Assembly (NCBI GenBank): GCA_024734555.1
Contig: JANPWX010000026.1
Location: forward strand, 930,848-994,847
Direction: 5' to 3'
DNA: 64,000 nt
Origin: Trochalopteron elliotii
Taxonomy: Eukaryota; Chordata; Aves; Passeriformes; Leiothrichidae
Program-made: the position numbers and the translations under genes
Notes under the pieces: model-generated
Seen by the model: only the letters and a program-made list of their open reading frames with translations
Database searches by the model: none
Told to the model about the DNA's origin: nothing
Part shown: piece after piece, positions 1 to 11,100 of the stretch
Numbering within the stretch: the first letter of the stretch is position 1
Layout: each line of letters opens with the position of its first letter

Positions 1-2545
1 AAGGGACATGGTAACAGAACTCCTGGGACAGATGAAGGGGTAGCACAAAACACTAATTCCCTGAATGGGAAACTGGAATGTAGGAGGAAAAGCAGAGGCA
101 AAGAATTTAGGAAAGCCTTGTGCAATATATATTCATTTTAGTTTCTCTTTCCACTTTCTTTAGATCATTTTGGCACTTTGGATACAACTTGTGTATGTGA
201 AATGTTCTTGCTTTTTCTGATGACTACTTTCAGAATAATCACTGAGTAAGTGATCTCAACTGTGTTTGTGCCTTATTGGTGACGTTATGAAAAGATTCCA
301 TCTACAAGATTTCTGTTTTGTCTGAAGACATTGAGCTCATAGGCACACTAATTTCTCTCCAGAACAAGATAATATTTCATCAGGTTTTCAAAATTACTTT
401 TTTCTACAGACACAGTTTTACTTTTGATGTTTGGAACTGACTTGCAGCTTTCATGAGGGACAGTGTGATGCAGACCTTAGTTATTACTGAGGAATCAGCA
501 ACAAGAGTTGAGCACCAAGACAGTGTGCTTTCAGTAGGCATTTTTGCTAGGCAGATATGGTTGCATTTCCTGAAATATTTTTATTTCTTGTAAGTTTTAG
601 GTGTTGGGGACTTTTTTGTTTGTTTGATTTTTAAAGAGTACAGAGAATTATAATTAAGCCAACAGCTTAATTGATTCTTTGTGGTTCAGTCTGAATGCAG
701 TGGAAAGATGAAACAGTGTATTTTGTGGAAGGAACTCCCTGCGTACCAAATGAAATACGAAGGCCAAAGGAGCATGCATAAAATTCTTGAGGACATAATG
801 ATTTCCCAAAAGCCATTCAACAAGTCTAGATGTGCAACTTTCTCACCTGCTGATCTCCTGTATCTTCCTCTTACCCTATACTACATGCTTTCTTCCAAGT
901 CCAAAGAAGTGCCTGCTTATGGTTTTCCCTGCAAACCAGTTTTTGTTTCAAAGGGACTTTTTAGAGTTTTTCATTCTCCTTCTGTTATTCTGTTTCTTAA
1001 CATCTATCTTTTGGAAAAAAAATCCAACACAAACAAACTAATTTTTCCTTATGAGTATGAGGAGGTAAAACTTTCAGTTTCACTCATGTCTGCAAGGACA
1101 GAAATGCTGGCACAATGGAACAGACAGAAAATGAGAACTAGAGAAAAGGTAAAAAACCATCTGTTTTACTGGCAATGCCAGTTTATGCTGCATTGAAGTT
1201 ATCCAAATACAATGCAAAAAATACAGTCTGAGATGTGAAGTGTGCAGAAATCTACAGTAAAACATCTGAATAAAGTGAGAAATATTTTAGATTCAATTAT
1301 GATGTAAGTGGATTAAAAATTACAATCTTTAACTTGTTCGCTGACTTCGTGCTCAATGTCTGCCATATATTGACCCTTTAATGAGTGCCTGTCTACCCAA
1401 AACATTATTGCAAGCATGGAAAGAATGCTAGCCTGTGCAGAGAAGATGAGATGGACTGGCTGAGAGCATATGTCAGGACAGAAAGAGAGGTCTTCCTGGC
1501 TCCGGACAGTTGGTAAGGTCCTCTGAGAGCTACAAAAACTTCACCCAGGGTTGTAGAAGACATGCCTGAACCATGATACTCAGATAAAAACCCAGTTAAA
1601 TAAAACTTCTTCTATTTCTTATATAGAGGTCATTACAGGGGAGCAACACTCAAATTTACTTGAGTTACTCTCTCCAAATGTGAGTCCCTACAAATACACT
1701 GACTATGCAGACAGTTGAAATTTCTGACCTGTTTATACATACCAGAATAAATCACATTTTTAGATGCAGCTTGGATCCAGTTGGTTTTGTAACTGATCAA
1801 ATTATAGTTATATTGGTATAATTCAAAATATTGACTGAAACAAACTAGAAAAAGAATGCAGTAGACTCCAATGATAAATAGATGTCATTGATTAATGAAC
1901 TGTACAAACTCTTAGAATAATTGGAGGTGAAGTTGTCCATTATTCTGTGAAGGGATTTGGAATGCTACTGTTGAAATTGGCTGTGGGCAGCTCAGTCATG
2001 GGAAGATTACTGGCTATACTTGGAAATATAAACTAAAATAAGAATATTGGAAATAAAATTGTACATTTTTTACATACTTAAAAATGTATTTTTGGGAAAA
2101 AATTTCCTTAGAAGTTCTATTTTTTCTTTTCATCTAGTTATAAACTGCCCAACTCTTTATGTGAGGAAAGAACTAAGAAATTTGTGCAATTTAACTCTGT
2201 ATAATAATTTTAAGCTTTGAAATGAGTAAAACATTCTGTACTGTAGCTATTTTAATCTTGTTTCTGTACTAGATATCTCAGCTGTGCAAGCTACAATATT
2301 GATTCATCTGGGTGGAATGAAATATGACTAGCTATAGCGATACAGAAAATTCTGTTGATCTCATTTCCTTTCCCTGCCACTGTTCCTGACCATGAATACC
2401 TTAGCTTCTAATAGTTCAGCTGAAGAGTGAAAAGAAAAGGGCTCTGAGATCGGAGCAGTAGCTTCAAAACTGTTGCAAATTTAAGCTCATGGTTTCCCTA
2501 TTGTCATGATACAACTCCCTTTTCTCCTCTATGCCACTCTAAAAT
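1..2545. other. Intergenic, nothing recognised
   Basis: AT-rich single-copy-looking DNA. A 171-codon open frame at 681-1196 has no recognisable motif or neighbouring splice pattern and is near the length expected by chance for this composition. Confidence 0.6.
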
Positions 2546-3710
2546 CTCACAGAATCACAAAACTACCTAAGCTGGAAGGAACCCACAAGGATCATCAAAT
2601 CCAACTCCTGGCCCTGCACAGGGCAGCCCCAAGAATCACAGATATGCCTGACACCATTGTCTAAATGCTTCCTGAACTGTCAGGCTGTGACCACTTCCCT
2701 GGGGAGCCTGTTCCAGTGCCCAGCCACCCTCTGGGTGAGGAACCTCTTCTCAATATCCAACCCAAATCTCTTCTGACACAGCTTCATGCCATTACCTTGG
2801 GTCCTGTCACTGGTCACCAGAGAGAAGAGATCAGTACCTGCTCCTGTGCCTTCTGCTTGTGAGGAAGCTGTAGACCATGATGAGGCCTCCCCTCAGTCTC
2901 CTCCAGGCTGAACAGACCAAGTGACCTCAGCTGCTCCTCGTACAGTTTCACCTCCAGACTCTCCACCATCTTCACCGTCCTCCTTTGGACGCTCTCTAGT
3001 TGCTTTATATCCTTCTTATTTGTGGCACCCAAACCTGCACATGGGACTTGAGGTGAGGCTGCCCCCGTGCAGAGCAGAGCGGGACAATCCCCTCCCTTGC
3101 CTGGCTGGTCATGCTGTGCCTGATGCCCCCCAGGACATGCTTGGCCCTCCTGGCTGCCAAGGCACAATGACTCAAATTCAACCTGCCATCGACCCAGACC
3201 ACCAGATCCCTTTCCATTGTGCTGCTCTCCAGCCTCTTGTTCCCCAGTTTGTACATGCATACAGGGTTTTCCCATCCCAGATGCAGAACCCAAAACTTGT
3301 GTTTCTTAAACTTCATACAGTTGGTGATTGCCCAGCCTTCTGATTTGTCCGTGTCTCACTCTGCAGGACCTCTCTGACTCTGAGGGAGTGAATGGTTTCT
3401 CTCATTTTAGTATCACAGGCTAAAGAGTCCTTAGAGTCCTGTGCCAAGTTGTCTATGAAGAAATTGAATACCACTGGCCCTACAATGGAAATCTGAAGAA
3501 CCCCTTCAGTGACAGGTTGCCAGTCTGATGTCACTCCATTCACTAGGAACCTTTGCACCCAACTCACAAGCCAGTTGCTCACCCTCTGTATGACATGTTT
3601 ATCTGGGTGTGTGATGGACATTTAGCCCAGAAGGATCCTATGAGAGACAGCACTGAAAGCTTTATTGATATAAAAAAATACTGTATCAACTGGCTCACCA
3701 GGTGCTTATA
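2546..3710 (-). mobile_element. CR1 LINE, 5'-truncated, decayed reverse transcriptase
   Basis: On the plus strand it opens with agaatcacaaaac...ctggaagga, the reverse complement of the CR1 3' end. Minus-strand translation then gives the CR1 ORF2 C-terminus (VLHLG..NP, DLVVWVDGRLNLSHCALAAR, LEVKLYEEQLRSLGLFSLEE). Upstream of that is an RT core (SDWQPVTEGVLQISIVGPVV, FNFFIDNL) with the catalytic ADD motif degraded to LACDT. It continues to a KAF.AVSHRIL-like trace near 3640-3665. Several frameshifts; inactive. Confidence 0.88.
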
Positions 3711-6589
3711 CTGCCTATAGTACAGTGATATAGTGATATCACTGTGTATAGTCATTAGAATATGGAAGCATAAAATACATAAATGATAAACATTACTGTG
3801 AATGGTGGGTTTTTTCCATATTTAAAAAATATAAAGAAACATGACTTCCTTTCTGTTCGTGCCTTTTCCTCCCAAGACACAATAAGCAGCACACTAAAAT
3901 CTCCAACCTATTTTCCACATTCAAGTCCAGGATAGATATCATGATGAAACTATTTCTTTCAACAGACTCCTTTATTGCATCCAAAGAAATTCAATAAAAC
4001 ATTGTAATAATAGTTTGAGTGCCATCACTTTAGCTTTAAAAGTACGATGGGAGCAATTATGTACACCTGTCTTAGCAGCAAGGATGAAGAAATAAATGTA
4101 GGAAACAACACCTCCAAAGAGCTTCATCAAAGACTTGGAGGCAGAAAACAGGGTTTACAGTACCTTTTATCCCAGCCTTGACAGATGACGTCAGATTCCA
4201 GTCCCAGCAGTGACATTTCTTAACTGCTCAGACCTTGAAAACATGCGTTGGAACTACTGTGATTCAACTGCTCATCTCTGAAATGTTCCTTTTCCCAGAA
4301 AATCTCTTTGCTCATGCTGTTACGTTGCAGATTATTTACTGCATGCCTTTGCTGAGTGGATGACAATGTTTACTCTGCATCAAGCCTTTCAATATCCTCA
4401 TTCCAAGAGCAATGCTATCTTACATGTTAAGGGCTAAGTGGCAGCATTGAGATGAAATAAAGTATCTTTTTTGTTTGAAAGATGCTGCCAGTTCTGCACA
4501 AACACAGAGGAAACTGTCATAACACAATCTATGTGCCAGAGTAAAGCTATAAAACACTTACTAAAATACTTTAAAAAGCAGGAAAGACATAGTTCATAAG
4601 ACAGTTGAAGAATTTTACTTACATAAATGCAATATAGAGACCTTGACATATTTTTTTCAAAATAGAGACCATGAATATCTTTTAACATTTTTAAGAGATA
4701 TAGTGTGTTTAGCAAACAAAATTAATTTTCATTCAACCAATTCCATCCTACAATATGGCAATAATTACTTTATCTTCTATTAGGAAAGGTTTGGGCTGAT
4801 ACAAGGGCTTTGTCTGCTTTGAGGAAAATATTCCCTTTCAGTCACACTGATCAACATTTTCACATGAACTCACAGATCTTGTATTATAGTCTATTTCAGA
4901 TACACATGATGAAATATATGAAGGAATTAAAAAACAAAAAACCACAAAAAAACCACATCCCAGACTAGTAATAAACCATCCTTGCTTTGTTTTAAAATGA
5001 AACCTGGTGTTGCAGAGTTGAATTTTAGCAGGATTCTGCCTCTATTCATTGTTTAATTGGATACATATTGCATTTCTGTCACTTCCTTAGGGATTAAAAT
5101 ATATTTGCCAGTGAGATTCAATAGAAACCATTTTTATAATTGTTCAATATTTAATCTCCAAGCAATTGACAACTAATTGTTGTTGACATTTAACTGCATG
5201 ATTTTCTAAAGATCTCTTTTGTTCATGAGCTTGCAGTACAGGTCAGTAATATTGAGAGCACGCTTCCCACGTACACTCATCTCAGGATCCCAATGCTGTC
5301 ACTGAAGCTGGAGATGATTCCCACCCTAGGTGCTCTGAGTAATTGTGCAGTGAGAGTTTGCTGCTGCTGTTTACACATACAGCCTATACAGGGTCCTTGC
5401 TTATGACAGTGCAAAACCATCAAATGCCTGTAATGTACCTGTTCTGCTTGACCTATACATAATTGTAGACAAGTGAAAAAAGTACTGATGAATTAAATTA
5501 TACACAAATTTAGACATGTATGACTTTCCTACTAAATAAAGTTCTGCTGGTTGCATCTGCTGTGTCATAATGGAGAGTGGAACTACCACAAAATGAATCT
5601 TCTTCCTTCAGATGCTCCCTTCAGCCTGTGTGGGGTGAAGCGCTCTTGTGACAATGGGTTCAATGTAGCTTGGACATTCTGGAAAATAATAAAATGTTTT
5701 GGGTGCCATTTGAGCTGTGGGGCACACGGCTCTCTCAGAGCTGGAGGGGAAGGTTATTATGTGGAAAACGTAATTCTTTGCTCTCATCAAATATCCAAGT
5801 CCCAGTCCTCTCTGGCACTTCCAGCATTATCACAGGCAAATTTTTCAGGTATTTATGTATTTTTATGTATTTATCCTCCTCAGGCCTATGCTGTACTCTG
5901 TTGCCTGGTGATGAAGACCATTTGGAATCCCGTCCAAGGGACAGTGTGATGTGGTCAGGGTCACACAGCGTAGGCCCAGGACCACAGTCATCAAACTACA
6001 CTTTGGAGGCTGGGTTAAAGGGACTTGCCACCCTAACACTGACCTCCTGATGCTGTGTGTCTTTGGCACATCTTTTGGCATTTCCCAAGGACAAATTGTA
6101 CTAAAGAGAAAACATGGCTTTTTCTGCTAGTTACCCTCATGAGGAAAAGCTTTATCTGCGTGACACCAATCACACAGAGGGTAGTGAGGAGAAACTCAAT
6201 GAGTCTGTTCTCTCCTATGGGTCAGGGACAGGACGTGTACCAGATCCTGGGATCCAAGAGTCCTTCCCCTACCCCCACTGAGTTGTGTGAGACAAACACC
6301 ACCTCAGGCTCCAAACCCGTAAGTATTTATGGTGAACCCGAAACATAGATGGACAGTCACGTTTCGGAGAGCTTGGCATTATTATACAGTCATTATCATT
6401 GCGGGGTCACTACGTCAGAGTACAACAAATTACTGTTAGTATAATAATTTGATATCATACAGCTTTCCTTTAATTTTTTAAAATTTATTTTTAATTACAT
6501 GATTTTGTCGGTTGTTCAGCACATTTATAAAACAGAAAAATTAATCCCAGCACGTCCTCAGCAAGAGCAGCCACGAGCTTTATCTTTGC
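3711..6589. other. 5' flank of NAF1, nothing firmly recognised
   Basis: AT-rich, with a slightly more GC-rich patch at 5600-6340 that has overlapping short frames and no family match. A TACGTCAG CRE-like word at 6411-6418 is an isolated hit about 390 bp before the start codon. Confidence 0.55.
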
Positions 6590-6721
6590 GTTTCAATGAG
6601 GCCCCACAGACACCAAACCCCCCCCCCGCCGGGTTTACACCACCCGAAGCTGCTCGGGCTTTGTGCCGGGCCCTCCCCGTTCATGGCCGGGCCCGCCCCT
6701 CTCCCGGCCAAACTGAGTTTC

Positions 6722-6733
6722 TGCGCATGCGCC
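6722..6733 (+). promoter_or_regulatory. NRF1 palindromic site
   Basis: TGCGCATGCGCC matches the NRF1 consensus (YGCGCAYGCGCR) at all core positions, 70 bp upstream of the start codon. NRF1 sites are typical of CpG-island promoters of ribosome-biogenesis and mitochondrial genes. The adjacent CGCCAGGGGGCGGC (6730-6743) also resembles a GC box and a partial CTCF core. Confidence 0.75.
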
Positions 6734-6753
6734 AGGGGGCGGCCCGCGGCGGC

Positions 6754-6780
6754 GGGAAGTGACGCGCGCTGGGGGCGGTG
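6754..6780 (+). promoter_or_regulatory. ETS/GABP-like site and GC box
   Basis: GGGAAGTGACG (6754-6764) contains the ETS core GGAAGTG, and GGGGGCGGTG (6771-6780) is an Sp1-type GC box. Both lie 20-50 bp before the ATG, close to the expected transcription start. Confidence 0.5.
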
Positions 6781-6802
6781 CCGCGGGTCGCGTGGCGCGG
6801 GA

Positions 6803-8086
6803 ATGGAGGTGCAGGGGGAGGTGGTGGAGCCGGGAATGGAGGTCCGGTGGGAGGTGGTGGAGCAGCTGGAGAACTTGGCAGTGGGGCTGGGCGGGCAGCG
6901 GGCGGCCGACCAGGAGAAGGTGCCGGCCGCTGCCGAGGGCGGTGAGGAAGCCCAGGTCCCTCTGTCCCCAGCCGCTGGTCCGCCCGGCGCGGGAATGGAG
7001 GTACAGGTGACGGAGCAGCTGGAGAACTTGGCCGTGGGGCTGGGCGGGCAGCGGGCGGCCGACCCGGAGAATGTGCCGGGTCCTGCCGAGAGCGATGGAG
7101 AAGCCCAGGTCCCTCTGCCTCCAGCCGCGGGACCGCTTGGCGCGGGAATGGACGTGCAGGGGGAGGTGGTAGAGCGGCTCGAGGACCTGGCCGTGGGGCC
7201 GGGCGGACAGCGGGCGGCGGACCAGCAGAAGGTGCCGGCCCCTGCCCAGGGTGCTGGGGAAGCCCAGGCCCCTCTGCCCCAAGATGCGGGACCGCCTGGC
7301 GCGGGAATGGACGTGCAGGAGGAAGTGATGGAGCAGCTGGAGGATCTGGTCGTGGGGCCGGGCTGGCAGCGGGCGGCCGACTTGGAGAAGGTGCCGGGTC
7401 CTGCCGAGGGCGGTGAGGAAGCCCAGGTCCCTCTGTCCCCAGCCGCGGGTCCGCCTGACGCGGGAATGGAGGTACAGATGACGGAGCAGCTGGAGGACCT
7501 GGCTGTAGGGCCGGGCGGGCAGCGGGCGGCCGACTTGGAGAAGGTGCCGGGTCCTGCCGAGAACGATGGGGAAACCCAGGCCCCTCTGCCCCCGGCCGCG
7601 GGACCGCTTGGCGCGGGAATGGACGTGCAGGGGGAGGTGGTAGAGCGGCTCGAGGACCTGGCCGTGGGGCCGGGCGGACAGCGGGCGGCGGACCAGCAGA
7701 AGGTGCCGGTCCCTGCGGAGGGCGGTGGAGAAGCCCAGGCCCCTCTGCCCCAAGATGCGGGACCGCCTGGCGCGGGAATGGAGGTGCAGGTGGAAATGAC
7801 GGAGCAGCTGGAGAACCTGACCGTAGGGCTGGGCGGGCAGCGGGCGGCCGACCCGGAGAAGGTGCCGGCCCCTGCCGAGGGCGGTGAGGAAGCCCAGGCC
7901 CCTCTGCCCCCGGCCGCGGGACCGCCTGGCGCTGGACTGGAGGTGCAGGTGGAGGTGATGGAGCAGCTGGAGAACCTGACCGTGGGGCCGGGCGAGCAGC
8001 GGACGGCCGACCCGGAGAAGGTGCCGGCCCCTGCCGAGGGTGCTGGGGAAGCCCAGGTCCCTCTGCCTCCAGCTACGGGACCGCCC
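6803..8086 (+). repeat. NAF1: In-frame coding minisatellite, about 8 units of 153-159 bp
   Basis: Units start at 6803 (with a short partial duplication restarting at 6836), 6995, 7148, 7307, 7466, 7619, 7778 and 7937. Lengths are 192, 153, 159, 159, 153, 159, 159 and about 150 bp, all multiples of three. Consensus order within a unit: M(E/D)VQ.E..EQLE(N/D)L, then [31 protein letters not shown]. Units 2-3-4 correspond to 5-6-7, giving a 471-bp higher-order period; units 3 and 6 are almost identical. The last unit has CTG where the others have ATG. Confidence 0.95.
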
Positions 8087-8151
8087 CGCTGGCCGCCGCC
8101 CGCTTGGCCCGGCTCGCCCTCTACCGCCGTGTCCTCGTCGGACTCGGAGAG
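6803..8151 (+). CDS. NAF1: NAF1 coding exon 1 (N-terminal tandem-repeat region)
   Basis: Encodes residues 1-449 plus two bases of codon 450. It ends ...SSSDSE-AG at the donor gtgggt (8152). Joining to exon 2 gives AG|T (Ser) and a continuous [16 protein letters not shown], like the serine/aspartate run in other vertebrate NAF1 proteins, and this fixes the donor. Nearly all of the exon is a tandem array of units beginning MEVQ or MDVQ, Leu in the last. The human N-terminus (MEVVE...QLE) looks like a single ancestral copy; that is from memory. The region is GC-rich, acidic and Pro/Ala/Gly-rich, with no recognised fold. An in-frame ATG at 6683 has a weak context (T at -3). Confidence 0.9.
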
Positions 8152-11100
8152 GTGGGTTCAGCCCCGGCGCTTCCCGCGGGTCGCCCCTTGCTCGCCGAGG
8201 CCTTGGGGCAGCGGCGCGGCCGCTGGCGCTATGGCTGAGAGCCCGGTGTGCCTGCTCGCCACTTTCTCCCGCCCCGGTGTTTGATTCTCTGGAGCTTGCT
8301 CCTTCCCATCAAAGGTGTCATTTTCAGTTGCATTTTGCTAGGAGTCTGTTAAATTAGATCTCCAGAATAGTGCCCGTAAGGGTGTAGGATTTAACGAAAG
8401 TATGTTTGGTGGTTGCGGCCTGGAGAGTGTTGGGCCACCCCCCCGGGCTTGACGTGTTCCTCACGTGCGGCTCTTGGAGCAGGACACCCAGGGTGTTATT
8501 GCTGAAAAACCTGAATGTAGGACTTTAAAGTGGGAAGTCTGCACACTGTACCACATGCTCTGATCTTGGCATCTCAGTGGAAAAGTTCATTCTGAACCTC
8601 TCTCTTTTTTTTTTCTTTTTTTTTTTTTTAACATAAAACGTTCTGTCTAATACTTACTGCATCTGTGCTTTGATGTTCAGTGTAGTTGGTGAAAGGTAAC
8701 TGGTTAAATGTGGGCTCTCTTGCAGTGTTAGAAGTCTGTACGCTTTGGTTGTTGCAGTAAGTCTTGTGTTTACTTATTGGGCCAGTGCAGCAAGATGGCC
8801 ATGTGCTTTTTTTGACTAGAGGACGCTAAAATAAATCTGAGAATCTCCTCTTAAGGATACAAAGCTTCATTAACAGTTAAGTGGTTAAAGTTTGACTTCA
8901 GAAGTACTTTCGTTGGTTCAGAGTTTTCCTTGAATATCATGACGTGATGGAGAATGAAATTCCTGACTTCCAGGGGCTTCTCCTGTGTCTAGTATTTTTT
9001 ACTTCCAAAATCTATTTCGCTGATGAACCCTAAAGATGAAGTTTTCATAACTTCAGCTTACTTATCTGTCTTGCATGTGTCTCAGTCTTTGGTGTTTTTT
9101 TTTTTTTTTTTTTTTTTTTTTTTGTTTGTTTGTTTTTTTTTTTTTTTTTTGTTTTTTTGGTTTTTTTTAAACTCCATCCACTGATCGGTCTTTTAGTCTG
9201 ATTTTCTTTTTGTCTTTCTGCTATATTGCTGTTGTTCCAAGAAGTCCATATTTGACTTTTTCAAAAGGTTTATTTGGAGAGGTGCTCTTATTTCTTGTCA
9301 TTACTATGAGCCTTTGTTGGAGTAAAGAAGGGAGCAATAGAAAGCCATCCATTTACTTGGGAAGGAGACTGTGGTAATATAAGAATCTAGAAAGGAGTTT
9401 GTTTTTTTTTCTTCAGGTAAGAAAGGCTATTTTGTGTAAGTTTGCTTGTCTCAGTTTATTTTTTCTGTAAGGTTTGTATTGTTTCTTCAGTTACTAGGGT
9501 CAGTTGGTCCACATTTTTTTCTTCCACCAGCCCTTGAGGAACTTTTACCTTTGCTAAAACTAACATGTTGAGATGAATAAGGACTGATTTCTTACTCCAC
9601 TCTTTACTTGAAATATTAAGAGTCTAAGATAATAAACATCACTTACATACATGACAGTGAGAAATATTGAATTACTCTTAATATTTACTGCTGATTTACT
9701 GCTGTATTTAGACAGGACATTAATTACGAAACGAGTCCCTTTTATTTACAAAAATCAGAATTTTTTCCCCTTCATTGTGCAAGATGCACTGCTTGAAATA
9801 AGTATTTTCTTAACTTTCACTCAGTGTTACGCTGATGTTGGAATTTTACAAGAACAGTGACTGTGAGAAGGCAGTATTGTAACTCCCATGTTTGTTTTTT
9901 TGTTCAGTGATACAGATTCAGATAGTTCATCAAGTACACTCTTCTCTTCGTCTTCAGCACTATCTGATGAAGATGATTTTCCAAATGAGAAGGATAACAG
10001 ACCTTACTGTATTAGGACAAAAGATGAGGTGCCTATTGATGTAAGTACAATGCGGTATTTCTTAAAACCTTTCCTACAAACCCACCTAAAAATTTATATT
10101 TTAAGTCAGTCCTCCTGTGTCAAGATGGGGCTAGAACCGGAATAGTAAAAGAGAAACTCCAAGGCTGAGCTAGACACAGTTTAGTAGGTAGAGCAAAAGC
10201 CACCCACACAAGCAAAGCAAACCCAGAAATTAATTTATCACTTTCCGTGGGCAGGCAAGTGTTCTGCCATCCCCAGGAAAGCTGGGCTCCATCACGTGTA
10301 ACTGTTGCTTGGGCATAAAAACACCATCACTCCAAATTTCCCTCATTCTCCTTTTTCACCCAGCTTTGTATGCTGAGCATGACGTTACATGGTATGGAAT
10401 GTTCCTTTGGTCTGTGCAGGTCAGCTATCCTGGCTGTGCCCCTCCCAGCTCCTTTTGCACCTCCTCACTTGATGGGGTGGCATGAGAGGCAGGAAAGGCC
10501 TTGGGTCTGTGTAAGCCTTGCTTAGCAATAATGAAAACATCTCTATGTTATCAGCAGTGTTTCCAGCACAGATCCAAAACACAGCCCTCTAACAGCCACT
10601 GTGAAGAAAATTGACTTTTCTGCAGCAAAACCCACCACAGTTAATAACGTAGGAAGTCATGTTTTTCTGGTATATGTATTAAGGAGTGTGAGTGGAACTG
10701 TTTTAGAAACCTCTTCCTTTGAAGCAAGGATTGGCAGATACTGTATATGGTGTGGCAGAAGGTACCATTTTGAGATACAGGATCAGAATTTTACCTTCCT
10801 GCTGGTCTTCGGCCCTTGAATTGCTCTTCCAAAAGTGACTCAGTTAAGTCTTAGCAGTGAACTTGATTTAATGTTGGAAAAATCACTGGCTGGTAGGAGG
10901 GTGTGATGTTTTTATCTGAATTCATGTTTGTGTTTAATGGTATAACATTTGGGAAAGTCTTGGCCTTTTTGATCTTTGCAGTGCTCTATAAGCCTTTGCC
11001 AAACACTTTTGTTAGAGTGAAGACTATCAGGTGAAGTGTGGATAAACCAGGATAAGGTTCTTCTGTGTTTGTGTGAGATATTATTTGTAGTTGTGGCCTT

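Larger units (their letters stand above)
6590..8480 (+). promoter_or_regulatory. CpG-rich island covering the NAF1 promoter and exon 1
   Basis: GC content rises sharply against the AT-rich flanks from about 6590 and falls back after about 8480. CpG dinucleotides are frequent. The island covers the core promoter, exon 1 and the start of intron 1, as expected for a broadly expressed gene. Transcription probably starts between about 6735 and 6800; no TATA box was seen there. Confidence 0.8.

Noticed and set aside
681..1196. 171-codon plus-strand frame
   Set aside because: No motif, family or splice context. With about 38% GC, the longest chance frame in 64 kb on six frames is roughly 130 codons or slightly more, so this is only marginally long.
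2814..3621. Minus-strand frames with reverse-transcriptase similarity as host genes
   Set aside because: They are broken pieces of CR1 ORF2 with a degraded catalytic motif, so they are listed as a mobile element and not as genes.
5551..6348. Cluster of overlapping 97-132 codon frames upstream of NAF1
   Set aside because: Frames overlap in different phases, have no common homology and no consistent splice signals; probably a slightly GC-richer patch that is poor in stop codons.
6411..6418. CRE-like TACGTCAG as a NAF1 promoter element
   Set aside because: Single imperfect match about 390 bp from the ATG and outside the CpG island; expected by chance.
6596..6802. In-frame upstream ATGs (6596, 6683) as NAF1 starts
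   Set aside because: They lie upstream of the NRF1, ETS and GC-box cluster, have poor context and encode sequence unlike any NAF1 N-terminus. The ATG at 6803 begins the conserved-looking MEV motif.
6635..7753. 372-codon minus-strand open frame opposite NAF1 exon 1
   Set aside because: It is a shadow of the GC-rich tandem array: unit lengths divisible by three keep the antisense frame open. The product is a low-complexity Arg/Leu-rich repeat with no known domain, and the sense strand has homology, splice sites and a promoter.
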